From positions 143,696,344 through 143,760,343 of the forward strand of contig CM062296.1 in NCBI GenBank assembly GCA_031216915.1: a stretch of 64,000 nt of DNA, written 5' to 3'. Position numbers and translations under genes: made by a program. This stretch comes from Pictodentalium vernedei. Taxonomy: Eukaryota; Mollusca; Scaphopoda; Dentaliida; Dentaliidae. Positions 1-10,734 of this stretch are shown one piece after another. The stretch's first letter is position 1. Every line of letters begins with the position of its first letter. The notes beneath the pieces were generated by a model that made no database searches, was not told the DNA's origin, and worked only from the letters and a program-made list of their open reading frames with translations.

Positions 1-1453
1 ATCCGATTTGAACAAACTTGAATCTGACCCCCCTAGAGATATTGTATGTGAAATGTGAAAGCATTCTGTCAAGTGAATCTGAAGAAGAAGATTTTTGAAG
101 AAATTCCCTCATATTGTACTAAGTTAAATTTCATGTTCCCATATGGAGCCCAAATATTAACCTAGGCACTCGAATTGAACAACCTGGAATCTCACCCCCC
201 TAGAGATGTTGTATACCAAATATAAAAGCATTCCGACTGGTGGATCTGAAGAAGAAGATTTTTAAAGAAATTTTCTCATATTGCACTAAGTAAAAATTTG
301 GGCTACCATAGTGAGCCCAAATATATACCTAGGGATCTGATTTGAACAAACTTGAATCTGACCCCCATAGAGATGTTGCATACCAAATATCAAAGCATTC
401 TGACTGATGGATCTGAAGAAGAAGATTTTTTTTAAATTACCCTCCATATTGAACAAAGATAAAATGTGGGCTTCCGTAGGAAGCCCAAATATTAACTTAG
501 GGACTTGGTTTGAACAATCTAGAATCTGACCCTCATAACAATGATGTATACCAAATATTAGAAGATTCTGACTGGTGGTTCTGAAGAAGAAGATTTTTAA
601 AGAATATTCCCCATATTACCCTATGTTAAAACTTCGGGCTCCTGTCGAGAGCCCAAATATGAACCAATGAGCTTTATTTCAACAAACTTTTATCTGACCC
701 CCCTATGAATGCTGTACACCAAATATCAAAAGATTCTGATAATTGGTTCTGGAGAAAAGATTTTTTAAAATTTTTGCAAATATGCTGACTCAGCATTTTT
801 TCGATGCCCATTACAGAACACCCTAACATAACCGACGGAAATTTTTTTTTACCATTCAATTCTACTGGTCATAAGGATACTTCATACCAAATAAAAGCTC
901 TCTGTTCCGTGGGGTTTGGGAAATATGGGCGTTTGAAAATATTTCTATTTTTAGCTCCCAGGGTTCCCATGGGGATGCGGGAATTTTTTTTTTTGCATGG
1001 GTCAAGTACGTATGACCCAATACTACCACAAACCAAATTTGGTTCATACCGGACCATCGGTTCAGAAAATAGAAATTTTGGGCGGGGCCAAAAATCTTAC
1101 CCCTCCTATTACAAAGCCAAATATTACTTCACGAACTTCGTTTGAACAAACTTGATTCTACACCTCATATGGAAGCTCCATAGCAAATATCAAGTCATTG
1201 TACACACTGGTTCTTGAGAAGAAGATTTTTAAAATATTTTGGAGCATTTTCCCCCACTCCCTCCCTATGGGGCTGGGCATGCTGAGTTGAACAAAAATGA
1301 AATGCCCCTTTGGGACCATCACTCACACAAACTTTCACTTGAATCGGCCCAGTGGCTTTGGAGGAGAAGACCAAAACATGGTGTTGATGGACGACGGACG
1401 ACGGATGGGAAGCGATGAGATTAGCTCAGCTTGACTTTGTCAAGATGAGCTAG
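1..1453 (+). repeat. Helitron-like element, tandem ~167-bp units, copy 1
   Basis: About five diverged units of roughly 167 bp occupy the first 850 bases. Each carries a version of AACAAACTTGAATCT, then 'gatgctgcataccaaatatc', then 'gaagaagatttttaaag', then 'gggctcccatag'. The block then changes into non-repeating element sequence and ends with a run of GACGGACGACGG and a hairpin (about 1420-1453) whose last bases are CTAG. A hairpin followed by CTRR is typical of Helitron 3' ends, and internal tandem units are typical of the non-autonomous Helentron/HINE type. That assignment is inference. No Rep/helicase ORF is present. Confidence 0.6.
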
Positions 1454-1755
1454 AAAAAAATTTTTTTGTCTTAAAATTGACAAAAGTCCCACCTGGACCC
1501 CAAATTTTCAGGGGAAAAAATTTTTTTTTTTTTTTTTTTGTCTTAAAATTGACAGAAATGCATAAAAAACAAAAAAAATTTTTTTCGGATTTTGGTCCAA
1601 AATTTTCTAAGTCCCACCCGCACCCCAAATTTTCAGGGGGAAAAAAAACATTTTTTTTTGTCTTAAAATTGACCGAAACGCATAAAAAACAAAAAAATTT
1701 TTTTTTCAGATTTTGGTCCAAAATTTCGAAGTCCACAACGGGACCCCAAATTTTC
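1454..1755 (+). repeat. T/A-rich local repeat, ~121-bp period
   Basis: Two and a half units carry 'tcttaaaattgac', then a cataaaaaac-A-run, then 'ttttggtccaaaa' and 'ccccaaattttcag'. The motif recurs near 1469, 1540 and 1661. The block sits directly after the CTAG end of the preceding element and before more of the same family resumes. It therefore looks like an insertion or slippage product between two copies. Confidence 0.55.
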
Positions 1756-2730
1756 AGCCTAAATATGAACCCAGGGATTTGGCTTCAACAAACTTGAATC
1801 TCACCCCTCTAAGGATGCTGCATACCAAATATCAAAACATTCTTATTGCTAGATCTGAAGAAGAAGATTTTTCAAAAATACTCCTCATCCTGCACTAATT
1901 TAAACATTTGGGCTCCCATAGAGAGCCCAAATATCCACCCAGGCAATTCATTTCAATAAACATGTGAAACAATCTTCCAAAGATGTTATATGTGAAATTT
2001 TAATGCTTTGGAGCAGTGCTTTCGGAGAAAAGTAGTCTTATGTTTTTCCCATTACCCACAGTGTTAAAAAATGCTGACTCAGCACTTTTTCAAACTCCCC
2101 AAAAAGTACCCCATGATAAAATCGATGGCAATTTTTTTTGATCATTCCATTCTGTTGGTCCTAAGGAAGCTTCACAACAAATAAGAATTCTCAGTGCCGT
2201 GTAGTTTTGGAGATATGAGCGTTTTCATTTTTTTCTATTTTTAGCTCCTGTGGTTCCCACGGGGCTATGGGGAAAAAAATTTCGGCATAAATTAGGTACT
2301 TATGACCCAATAAGCACTCATGTAAAATTTGGTTCAAATCGGCCTCGCGGTTTGGAAAATAGAAATTTTGGGGCGGGGCCAAAATTTTTGCCCCTCCTTT
2401 AACATCGTCAAATATAGCCCCTCCAACTTCTCTTGAACAAACTTGAGTCTACACCTCAAAAGGAAGCTGCATACCAAATATCAAGTCTCTGCTATTGCTG
2501 GTTCTTGAGAAGAAGATTTTTTAAGAATTGCAGCATTTTTGCCCCATCCCTCTGCTCAATGTGAGCCGAAACCTAATTTGACAAAAAATCGGTGTCCGCA
2601 GACACAACCCCTTCTCACATGAAATTTCATTAATGGTTTGGGAGAAAAAGCCCAAACATCACCTTCACGACGGACACCGGACGAAAAGTGATCAGAATAG
2701 CTCACCCTGACTTTCAGTCAGGTGAGCTAA
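1756..2730 (+). repeat. Helitron-like element, copy 2, with hairpin 3' end
   Basis: The same family as positions 1-1453 resumes here. It finishes with a GGACGAAAAGTGATCAG stretch and the hairpin at 2698-2730, whose arms are AGCTCACCCTGAC and GTCAGGTGAGCT, ending in CTAA. An almost identical end is found at 50430-50460. Helitron-type classification is inferred from the hairpin and CTRR end only. Confidence 0.6.
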
Positions 2731-2735
2731 TAAAT

Positions 2736-3113
2736 TCAAAGTCCATAAAGGGCAATGACTCTGACAAACAAGCCAAGAGCAATACCGGGTCTGGACATGC
2801 GTCGCTGCATGCAATTGAATCGGCAAACAGGAAGTGGCTGCACGGCAGATCTGAAAATTGCTTACACGATACAACTCATCATTATGAAGCAGCAGACCAA
2901 ATATAAAATCATTCCCTTTCATAGAAGCTAAGAAAACCTTGACGGAAAAAGTGTTTCAGATGGACGGATGGACTGACGGACAGAGTTGAGTGGTTACTAG
3001 ACCTGCTCTACTGCTCGCGACGCAGGTAATAAATATTAACACCTTTGAGCATGGGTTTTGACATCAATCAGATACACATGTGTACCAAATATGGGGCTGC
3101 TTATTGCAGCTAA
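2736..3113 (+). repeat. Short interspersed element related to the 36532-36891 insertion
   Basis: It shares the order 'aagtccat(a/c)aagggc', then 'accaaatataaa(a/g)tcattcc', then a GGACGGATGGACTGACGG run, then 'gacatcaat(c/a)agatac', then a terminal GCAGCTAAAAA with the element at 36532-36891. It has no coding capacity. The family is not identified. Confidence 0.5.
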
Positions 3114-3337
3114 AAAATAACAGAACTAAATTACAGTACTGAGATGAAATTTTATTATATCTCAGTTGCATACTCTGCTATTATATTCAGGCTTGAGCGG
3201 CTGTACACAAAATGTACAAACTTTTCAAGATAGTGATCAGAAAGCAACACAGTCTCACAAAACAGAATACAATATATACAATGGAGACCAAGCTACAATT
3301 TGTCAACACTGCAACTCCATAAGAATTATTGGTCATC

Positions 3338-3587
3338 TTAACCCTTTACCCAACATAAGGCCAAAACCGGTCAGCGCTATTCACAAAATTCACCATTCAA
3401 TTTTTATTACTTTTTCATTTTTTGTCACAAAAACATAGCTTATGACCCCTCAATGGAACGAGCCCAACAAGCTCATTCCAATGAGGGGTCATAAGCTATG
3501 TTTTTGATGAAAAAAATAAAAAACATTAGTGCTTCAAGAATTTTATTTGCAAGTGTCGTCTGCTTTTCTTGTTAGGTAAAGGGTTAA
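3338..3587. mobile_element. TTAA-flanked palindromic MITE (family TTAA-A)
   Basis: It begins TTAACCCTTTACCCAAC and ends GTTAGGTAAAGGGTTAA, so the terminal repeats are CCCTTTACC with TTAA on each side. The centre is a long palindrome with the two halves of 'catagcttatgacccctcat' around GGAACGAGC. TTAA targets and CCC-starting termini are the signature of piggyBac-type elements, so this is inferred to be a non-autonomous piggyBac-like element. There is no ORF. Confidence 0.75.
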
Positions 3588-4121
3588 AAAAAAGGTGGCC
3601 TCACAATTTCAGAAACTGAATTTAGAGATTTCCTAAGACCTTTATCAGATGAATTCACAGATATTCAAGGATTTGGGGGACCAAATTCAAGAACTTGTAA
3701 AAACCTCCTGTAAACAGAAAGAAAAAGCATTTCAACTTTGATCCTTGCTCTTTAACTGGCTGAATGCCAGATGTCACTATCACAACTCTACTTAATAGTG
3801 CTGAAAGCCACTTGCTTTACACGAAATACATTGCTTGTTTTTTTCAGCAAAAAAAAAAAAATAATATATCAAACTGTTTTGTTACAATTTATTGGAGAGT
3901 GCTAACAGGCACTCTTCAAAAAACCTAACAAAATTATTTATGAACAAAATCTCGCTACTTTAGCACACAATTAACTGTCAAGTAATTATTTTTGCCCATT
4001 GAAATTAGTTCATAAGTAGCTGTAATAATTTATTGGAAAATGTCAATAGGCACACTCCAATAAACTGTACCAAATTAAAATTGAATTAACTAATTCAGTG
4101 CTAGAAGCCCAAATTTAAGCT

Positions 4122-4608
4122 TTAACTGGTAGAGTGCTAAATTTTTTTCATCCTCAAGATTTGTTCACACATTTTTGTCTTGTTACAATTCAGGCACTCT
4201 CCCATAAATTTTAACAATGCAAATCAATTTATTTATTTATTTATTTATTGGTGTCCAAGGTCACATATTTTTGCACAATGGCTAATCATGACCACACCAT
4301 GAGTATCAACTCAAGACCAGGGGGTGAGCGTTAATAAGCCATGTTGCCCTTTTCAGAGAGGGTTTGCACCTCCCAAGCATTGGTGACTGGGTCCTATTTT
4401 ACCAGTAAAATAGAGCCTGTTTACCGCAGTGAACAGGCACTGCTTCACTTCCCGGGGTTCCCGCGAGGAATGCAAATCAATAGAGATGAAGTAATTTTAC
4501 TTACAAGATCCTATGAAGGACATCCACAGAATAGGGAAGCCTTTAACATTAGGTACCTGCAGTTCAGAATAAAGCCCAAATGTGGGCTTCTAGCACTCTA
4601 CCAGTTAA
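4122..4608. mobile_element. TTAA-flanked MITE, family TTAA-B, split by a SINE
   Basis: The termini are TTAACTGGTAGAGTGCTAA at the left and AGCACTCTACCAGTTAA at the right. Inside are the family landmarks GTTACAATT, GCACTCTCCCATAAA and 'gcccaaatgtgggctt'. Undisturbed copies of this family are 250 bp. This one is longer because a SINE sits in the middle (4229-4468). Confidence 0.75.
4229..4468 (-). mobile_element. Short SINE with 13-bp target duplication
   Basis: It reads on the minus strand. The plus strand shows the tail first (TTTATTTATTTATTTATTGG, that is an AATA-type 3' tail), then 'ggtcacatatttttgcac', AATGGCTAATCATGACC, 'ctattttaccagtaaaa', and 'gggttcccgcga' at the element's 5' end. A perfect 13-bp duplication, AATGCAAATCAAT, flanks it at 4216-4228 and 4469-4481. 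That length and the simple-repeat tail indicate LINE-mediated retroposition. Confidence 0.8.
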
Positions 4609-4737
4609 TAAGGAGTTCAGGTGCCATTCATGATAAAAGTTCTTGCAGTTTTAGTAACTGTTCCAAATTCCACTGAAAGCAAGATACTTTCCAATACTGA
4701 TTTTTAAAAAATTTACTTGAGGGTGCTTTAGGCACTC

Positions 4738-5003
4738 CCCATTTTATTTATTTATTTATTTATTCATTTATTGGTGTTTAAGGTCACATATGTTTGCACA
4801 ATGGCTAATACATGACTGCAATGTGGATATAAATATATATACATGGAGATAAAGTCAAGTCCAGCCATTTGTTTATACCCATGTTGTCCATTTTAGAGGA
4901 CTTCTACACCAGGCAGTGGTTACCGGGTCCTATTTCAACATTAAATCAGAACCTGATCACCAAAGTAAACAAGTAGTGTTTCACTCACAGGGTCCCTACG
5001 TGG
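4738..5003 (-). mobile_element. Short SINE copy
   Basis: Same family and orientation as 4229-4468, with a TTTATTTATTTATTTATTCA tail and the AATGGCTAATACATGAC block. It appears inserted into the centre of a TTAA-B-like hairpin, since 'ggcactcccc' lies on one side and 'acactctacaataaattacaa' on the other. Its target duplication is not clear. Confidence 0.65.
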
Positions 5004-5363
5004 AACACTCTACAATAAATTACAACCAAAGATTGGAACTATTGATAAAAAAAAAAAAGCTAGCATTCTACCTGTTAAATTAAAATTTTGTTTTTACTTC
5101 TGTTAAATATGGAATTCATGCTATGAATACGAGAACTTTATTTGCAGTGCCAATGCTTTTATAAGCACTAGAAAACCCATTAACTCACTGTCCAGGAATG
5201 CCAATCTAGCTCGCTCTCCTGTATTTTTCCTCATCATAATCACCATTTAGGTTGTATTATTTGTTCACTTTCTACCTCCAAACGAATGCTTTTGACATCT
5301 CACTCGTACAAGTTTGTCGAGTTGGAGTTAAACACAATAGTTTTTCAGTTATTCAAGATAATT

Positions 5364-5545
5364 TTAACCCTTTTCCCAACATAACGACTGAAACCAACAA
5401 GCACTATTCACAAAAATCACCCTTTAATTTTCATTTCTTTTATCTTAAAAACATGGCTTCTGACCCCTCAGTGGAACGAGCTCATTGAGCTCATTCCAAT
5501 GTGCGGTCAAGCTATGTTTTTGATGCAAAAAATGAGAAAATACAA
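5364..5545. mobile_element. Degenerate TTAA-A MITE
   Basis: It starts TTAACCCTTTTCCCAACATAACG and keeps the palindromic core (TGGAACGAGCTCATTGAGC). The right end with AAAGGGTTAA is missing. Confidence 0.6.
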
Positions 5546-5699
5546 GTCAATCAAGAGTTAAGACAAGTATGTACAGTATTTACTCTATGTATTGAGACAC
5601 TCTATGATTTGGGACACACATTTTTTCCGGAAAACTATATTTTTTTATGCTCCAAAGTTTGGGACATTCAGATTTGTTTCCAGTTGGCCTGTCACTAGT

Positions 5700-5960
5700 A
5701 GCAGACGACACTCATAAAAAAAATTCTTGAGTAACTAAAAATTTTCATTTTTTGTTTCCAAAACATAGCTTATGATCTCTCATTGGAACGAGCACAATGC
5801 GCTCGTTCCAATGTTCATTTTTTTGCTTCCAAAACATAGCTTATGATCTCTCATTGGAACGAGCGCAATGCGCCGTTCCAATGAGGGATCATAAGCTATG
5901 TTTTGGAAACAAAAAAATGAAAATATAAAAAACAATTGGACGGCGATTTCCGTATATAGT
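5700..5960. mobile_element. Rearranged TTAA-A MITE with duplicated core
   Basis: 'aaaacatagcttatgatctc' followed by CATTGGAACGAGC occurs twice in direct order (5759 and 5825), each with its own partial palindrome. One half of the core has therefore been duplicated. The outer TTAA termini are lost, but flanking arm sequence (GCAGACGACACT; GGCGATTTCCGTATATAG) is recognisable. Confidence 0.55.
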
Positions 5961-6283
5961 GATGGAAAACGAATCACACACAAATTTATTCAGCATCAAA
6001 TCAAGACCAGGCTGTGTTCTTTCCCCATTTTCTAAGAATTGGGACACCTGTGAAAATAATTATTTTTAACTGTCCCAATACATGAGTAAATACGGTAGTT
6101 TTATGAACATTGCAACCCAGGTTCTACAAAATCTTCTTATAAAAGTATTAAGAGTACTGGGAACTCTTATTTTAATTTCCAGGACCTATCAGGTTCAGAT
6201 GCTATTTTCAAGGCCCTCAAAATTTATAACTGAATTTAACCCACTGCAGAGTGACGTCAAAGTATGAAAATTTCAAGTAGTAA

Positions 6284-6372
6284 TTTTATTTCCATAATGC
6301 AACTAGTAATTCAACCAATACAATCTTGTTGGACAGAGCTCAATCAGTTCATTTTCTAGTTGCATTATAGGA
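6284..6372. repeat. Hairpin repeat 'ATAATGCAA...GACAGAGCTC'
   Basis: A palindromic stretch has CCATAATGCAACTAG on the left and CTAGTTGCATTATAGG on the right around GACAGAGCTC. Related hairpins are at 21695-21790 and 25775-25880. Family unknown. Confidence 0.5.
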
Positions 6373-6391
6373 AAAATTTTCTTATTTCATA

Positions 6392-6636
6392 TTAACCCTT
6401 TACCCAACCAACGGCCAAAACCAGCCAGCGCTATTCACAAAAATCACCATTAAATTTTCATTATATTTTCATTTTTTGTCTCAAAAACATAGCGTATGAC
6501 CCCACATTGAAATGAGCTCATTGCAATGAGGGGGTCATAAGCTATGTTTTTGACGTAAAAGATGAAAAAAAAAAGAAGTTATTCAAGAATTTTATTTGCA
6601 AGTGTCATCTGCCTTTCGTATTAGGTAAAGGGTTAA
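6392..6636. mobile_element. TTAA-A MITE, near full length
   Basis: It has TTAACCCTTTACCCAAC at the left and TTAGGTAAAGGGTTAA at the right, with the central palindrome of CATAGCGTATGACCCC and its complement. It is about 245 bp, matching the other intact copies. Confidence 0.75.
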
Positions 6637-6708
6637 GTGTGCAGAGTTTAATCCTTTACCCAATGAATCAGATACATCTGCACGGATAATATACACACTG
6701 AGCAGTCT

Positions 6709-6942
6709 TTAACCTGTTACCCAATGAATCACCCGAATCCGCCAGCGTAATATGCAGATTCAGCAAGTGAAAAAATATTATTTTTTGAAAACTTTCAACA
6801 AAACCATATCATGTGACCCCTCTTTGGAACAAGCTCATTCCAATAAGGGGTCAAATGATATGGTTTTGTTGAATTTTTTTGAAAAAACTTAAAAAATGAT
6901 ATTTAAAATAATAAATTTTGGTATCGTCTGCATTGGGTAAAG

Positions 6943-6948
<6 letters not shown>
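6709..6948. mobile_element. TTAA-A2 MITE (variant arms)
   Basis: This variant has the same CCCTTTACCC-type ends but different arms: 'aaaaccatatcatgtgaccc' instead of 'aaacatagcttatgaccc'. It still shares the GGAAC(G/A)AGC palindromic centre. Right end TTGGGTAAAGGGTTAA at 6933-6948. Confidence 0.7.
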
Positions 6949-6983
<35 letters not shown>

Positions 6984-7150
6984 CAAAACATTTCAACAAA
7001 AACATATCATATGATGCCTCATTGGAACGAGCTTGGCAGGCTCGTTCCATCAATGGTTTCACATGATATGGTTTTGTTCAAGTTTTTTTCAAAATTTGAA
7101 AGAATAATATTTAAAGGAATAAAATTTGATATCGTCTGGGTTGGGTACAG
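6949..7150. mobile_element. Second TTAA-A2 copy behind a poly-A run
   Basis: A run of about 30 A is followed by the TTAA-A2 core with CATATCATATGATGCCTC and TTGGAACGAGCTTGGCAGGC and its complement. It continues to 'gatatcgtctgggttgggta', where the right end is replaced by SINE sequence. Confidence 0.55.
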
Positions 7151-7240
7151 AGGACTTCCACCCCAAGTATTGCTAACCGAGTTCAGCTCATTTACCACAG
7201 TAAACAAGCATTGCTTCACTTCCCAGCATTCATGGGATGG
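7150..7240 (-). repeat. SINE 5'-end fragment and G-rich tract
   Basis: It contains 'gacttccaccccaagtattg' and 'taccacagtaaacaagca', the 5' half of the short SINE. It is followed at 7233-7265 by several runs of G separated by single A residues. Confidence 0.5.
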
Positions 7241-7265
7241 GGAGGGGGGGGGGAGAGGGGGGGGA

Positions 7266-7670
7266 CTGCATAATATAAAGAAAACAAATAGCTGTGGAAG
7301 TCATATAATATAATGATGAACTACATAATAATCAATGATTTCATAAAGTTGCAGTGTTGAATGAAAGCTGCCTTTTATCTCACCAATACTGTATAAGCTG
7401 CATATGCTATGTTGAAAATTAAATCGTGATGAAAGTAGCTATAATTCTTTTTGTGCTTGCATCAAGTTTTACCTACTTTTCCTAAATATCAACTTTTCTT
7501 GCAGAACTGATTTTATCACAAAATCACCACCAAATAGCTCATTACGGAAGATATTGTTCACAACACATCTAATATGGGAATGACATCAGATATCAATGTC
7601 GTAATATTTGTGAGTTGGTTTCAGAAGTGGAATTAAATTAATCTTCTCTTATATTTTCCCCGATACAAAG
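7266..7670. other. No recognisable feature
   Basis: AT-rich sequence with no conserved ORF, no repeat family seen elsewhere in the window and no clear hairpin. Confidence 0.5.
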
Positions 7671-7671
7671 A

Positions 7672-8157
7672 GCAGATGACAATTGCAAAAAAAACCCCCA
7701 AAACCCAGCATTTTGTAAATATCTGAACATTCTCATCTTTTACCTCAGCAACATAGCTTGTGAACCCTCAATGGAACAACCTGGATGAGGTCATTCCAAT
7801 GAGGAGTCATAAGCTATATTTTCAAGGGCAAAGTTGAAAAAATAATAAAATTTGTTTGGCAATTTGTGTTGATAGAGCTGGCCAGTTCAGTCGTTCTGTT
7901 TGTTTGTTTGTTTGTTGGTGGTTAACGTCACATATTTATGCACCATGGCTAATCTTGACACAACATGGAGATGAAGTTAAGTTTAGTCAATCGTTGATCT
8001 ACATGTTGCCCATTTTAGAGGACTCACACCCCAAGCATTGGTGACTGGGTCCTATTTTACTAGTAAAGCGGAACTGGTTTACCACAGTAAACAAGTGCTG
8101 CTTACTTCCCAGGGTTCCCACGGGGAGTTCAGTCGTTCAAGTTAGGTAAAAGGTTAA
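7672..8157. mobile_element. TTAA-A MITE interrupted by a SINE
   Basis: GCAGATGACAATTGCAAA and the core palindrome (ACATAGCTTGTGAACCCTC with its complement near 7800) form the left part. The right end, GTTAGGTAAAAGGTTAA at 8141-8157, is displaced by the nested SINE at 7897-8125. Confidence 0.65.
7897..8125 (-). mobile_element. Short SINE with 13-bp target duplication
   Basis: The tail is TTTGTTTGTTTGTTGGTGG rather than TTTA, followed by the usual GGCTAATC and CTATTTTAC(C/T)AGTAAA blocks. The duplication AGTTCAGTCGTTC is perfect at 7884-7896 and 8126-8138. Minus-strand orientation. Confidence 0.8.
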
Positions 8158-8680
8158 ATTACACACCATGTGAGAAACAGAATCTCAAATTTGTTATGAT
8201 TTGACATGAAATTTCTGAACCTCGTTCACTGAAACTGATCTGAGCTTTTATCTAACAATCATACAGATTTTGGTCTGAAAACCACGAGAAAGAGTATGTA
8301 TCACAATGTGTTTCGATTCCGTATCACATAGATGACTCATTCTGATTCCGTATCATACAGACAACTCGTTACCAGTAATGCAACAGTGACAGTTGCAGGC
8401 GATTGGCTAAATCTTTTTAAAATAAATAGAAACTGCACAATTCAATATTACACCAACGGTTCCTGAGGATGTGCCCTGGTCGCAAACTCGAAAATTCAAG
8501 CGGATCATCACAGGAAGTGACACCGAGATTGAACAATTTGACAACACAACTTTGACAATTGCGGTGATGCGTTACTCATTGTTTGTCAGAGTGCACAACA
8601 ATATCGTTCCATAAAATATGTTTTTTTAATAACTTTTTCTTGCCCAACATTATGTCTCAAAACTGTTTAATAATTTAAGA
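8158..8680. other. No recognisable feature
   Basis: There are two copies of a short 'tcgattccgtatcacatag' / 'tgattccgtatcatacag' motif near 8318 and 8341. Otherwise nothing was recognised. Confidence 0.45.
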
Positions 8681-8681
8681 T

Positions 8682-8921
8682 TTAACCCTTTACCCAATGA
8701 ATCGCCCGCATACGCCCGCGTAATATGCAAATTCAGCAGTTGAAAAAAAATTATTTTTCAAAACATTTCAACAAAACCATATCATGTGACCCCTCGTTGA
8801 AACGGGCTCGTTTCAACTAGGGGTCACCTGATATGGTTTTGTTGAAATTTTTTGAAAAATTTGAAAAAATGATATTTAAAATAATAAATTTTTATATCAG
8901 CTGCGTTGGGTAAAGGGTTAA
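8682..8921. mobile_element. TTAA-A2 MITE, intact
   Basis: TTAACCCTTTACCCAATG at the left and TTGGGTAAAGGGTTAA at the right, 240 bp. The core palindrome is 'ccatatcatgtgacccctcg' with TTGAAACGGGCTCGTTTCAA. Both TTAA flanks are present. Confidence 0.8.
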
Positions 8922-8954
8922 TCTGTTTATGTGACACAATTGTTAAATAAATGT

Positions 8955-9118
8955 ATTATCATAATAATGTGCATATCCTGTGATTTGCATCAGATTCTTG
9001 GTGGTGTCCACAAATGGGATCAAAACTCGCCGGGAAAGCCGGCTTGTTGAGATCCCTTTTTGGACACCACCTCGAATCTGATACAAATCACAGGACATGC
9101 ACATGATCATGATAATCT
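8955..9118. repeat. Long hairpin, ~55-bp arms
   Basis: 'tcctgtgatttgcatcagat' plus 'ggtggtgtcca' and GGGATC on the left are matched in inverse order by GATCCC, 'tggacaccacc' and 'atctgatacaaatcacagga' on the right. The loop includes CGCCGGGAAAGCCGGC. No ORF and no second copy seen; probably a MITE. Confidence 0.6.
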
Positions 9119-9458
9119 GTATTGATAAACCTCGGTTCAGGTGAATTTTAGTGAACGGCGTACTAAAATTTCATATGAAATAGCGACTTATTGCTGCAGA
9201 TCGTCTATTAATCTAACCAAATGAGAGCTTACAGGATTCTTTCAATATTTTTATTTTCCGAGAAGGAAATAACTGGAAGTGCAAGCATTAAATTATCTTC
9301 TTTATGTAAAGTTGAGGATAAAGAGGCATACATTCAAGTGGGCTTCTACTTAGAATATTTTCACCAAAAGCAAATGTGAGTCAACAAATTTCTACTGGAC
9401 CTGCACATGCTCCAATAAGACACCTTTCAATGTATTCTTCAATTCGAGCTGAACATCG

Positions 9459-9684
9459 ATTTATTAGTTTGTGTTTAAGTTCACATATTTCTGCACAATG
9501 GCTAATCGTGGCCACAACATGGATATAAAGTCAAGTCCAGCAAATCAATTATACCCATGTTGTCCATTTTACAAGATTTCCACCCCCGACATTGGCGGCC
9601 GGGTCCTATTTTACCAGTAAAACAAAGCTTATTTAGTAAAACAGTAAACAAGCACTGCTTCACTTCCTGGGATTTCCACAGGGA
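9459..9684 (-). mobile_element. Short SINE copy
   Basis: 'tgtttaagttcacatatttc', AATGGCTAATCGTGGCC and 'ctattttaccagtaaaacaa' are present in order. Flanks AATTCGAGCTGAACATC and AATTAGAGCAGAATATC may be an eroded target duplication. The region 9119-9458 before it shows nothing recognisable. Confidence 0.65.
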
Positions 9685-9742
9685 AATTAGAGCAGAATAT
9701 CATTCCCAGATTCTGAAGTATTATAACGCTGATATAAGGATG

Positions 9743-10017
9743 TTAACCCTTTACCCAAAGCAGACAATATCAAAATTTATTATTTTAAAGATCATTTTTT
9801 ACATTTTTCAAAAAAATTCAATAAAACCATATTATGTGACCCTCATTGGAATGAGCTCAGCAAGCTCGTTCCAATGAGGTGCCACATGATGCCAAGCTCA
9901 TTCCAAAGAAGGGTCACATGATATGGTTTTGTAAAAATTTGTTGGAAAATATTTTTTCACCTGCTGAATTTGCATATTATGCGGGTGGATGCGGCCGATT
10001 CGTTAAGTAAAGAGTTA
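9743..10017. mobile_element. TTAA-A2 MITE with duplicated core half
   Basis: TTAACCCTTTACCCAAAGC at the left. At the right, GTTAAGTAAAGAGTTA is a degraded end. The core reads ATTGGAATGAGC, then GCTCGTTCCAATGAGG, then a second GCTCATTCCAAAGAAGGG, so the right half of the palindrome is doubled. Confidence 0.65.
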
Positions 10018-10105
10018 TACTGTTTATTTTCCCTTGTTTTCATCAAAATCATAGCTTAAAAATATATCACAACTTCTCATTAAAACTAACAAACACGCAC
10101 AAATA

Positions 10106-10275
10106 TGCTTTCACATTTATTTATTGGAGCACAACATAGGTAAGAAGTCAAGTTTAGCCTATTGTTTATTCCTATGCTGGCCATGTTCGAGGACGTTCAC
10201 ACCAGGCATCAATTTCCTATTTTACCAGTGAAGTTGAATTTGCTTACCGCAGTAAACAAGCATAACCTTCACAAG
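10106..10275 (-). repeat. Deleted short SINE
   Basis: A TTTATTTATTGG tail joins directly to 'cacaacataggtaagaagtc', so the AATGGCTAATC block is deleted. The 5' part up to 'cagtaaacaagca' is kept. The stretch 10276-10550 that follows has nothing recognisable. Confidence 0.55.
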
Positions 10276-10550
10276 AAAATGAAACCATGGAGTCATTCAT
10301 GAGAAGATACTGATATTGTTACTTGTAACCTATGCCATGGTATTAATGTACTTCAATTAGTAATAAATTCATAGAGTTTCCAGAATCTACAGGGAATTTT
10401 TTCCTGGAGCTAGAGATCAGAAATTCAAGGGTTTTCAAGAATATTCAAGTGCAAAATCAAGGGAGCACTCTTAGAAGAGCTAGTTACACGAACAAATAAG
10501 TTGAAGGTATTTGTGCTCAATATTTCCTATTTTAATCGGATGTCCACAAT

Positions 10551-10690
10551 TTAACTGGTTGGGTTCTGGAAGCCCATATTTGGGCAGTATTCTGAAGTGC
10601 GAGTACTGCAACCTAAAGGCTTCATATTCAGTGGCTCTAGATCACATTATCTTTGAAGTGATATTACTTATTCAGTAAGGAACTACTTTC
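10551..10690. repeat. TTAA-B MITE left arm
   Basis: 'ttaactggttgggttctgga', 'agcccatatttgggc' and 'gtactgcaacctaaaggctt' form the left arm of the TTAA-B family. The palindromic centre and right arm are absent. Confidence 0.55.
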
Positions 10691-10734
10691 AGGCGCCCAA
10701 TGTACTAACTCCACACATGCCGAGTTAGCACTGG

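Noticed and set aside
1440..1797. Two ~100-codon Lys/Phe-rich frames
   Set aside because: They come from A/T homopolymer-rich 121-bp repeats read on both strands.
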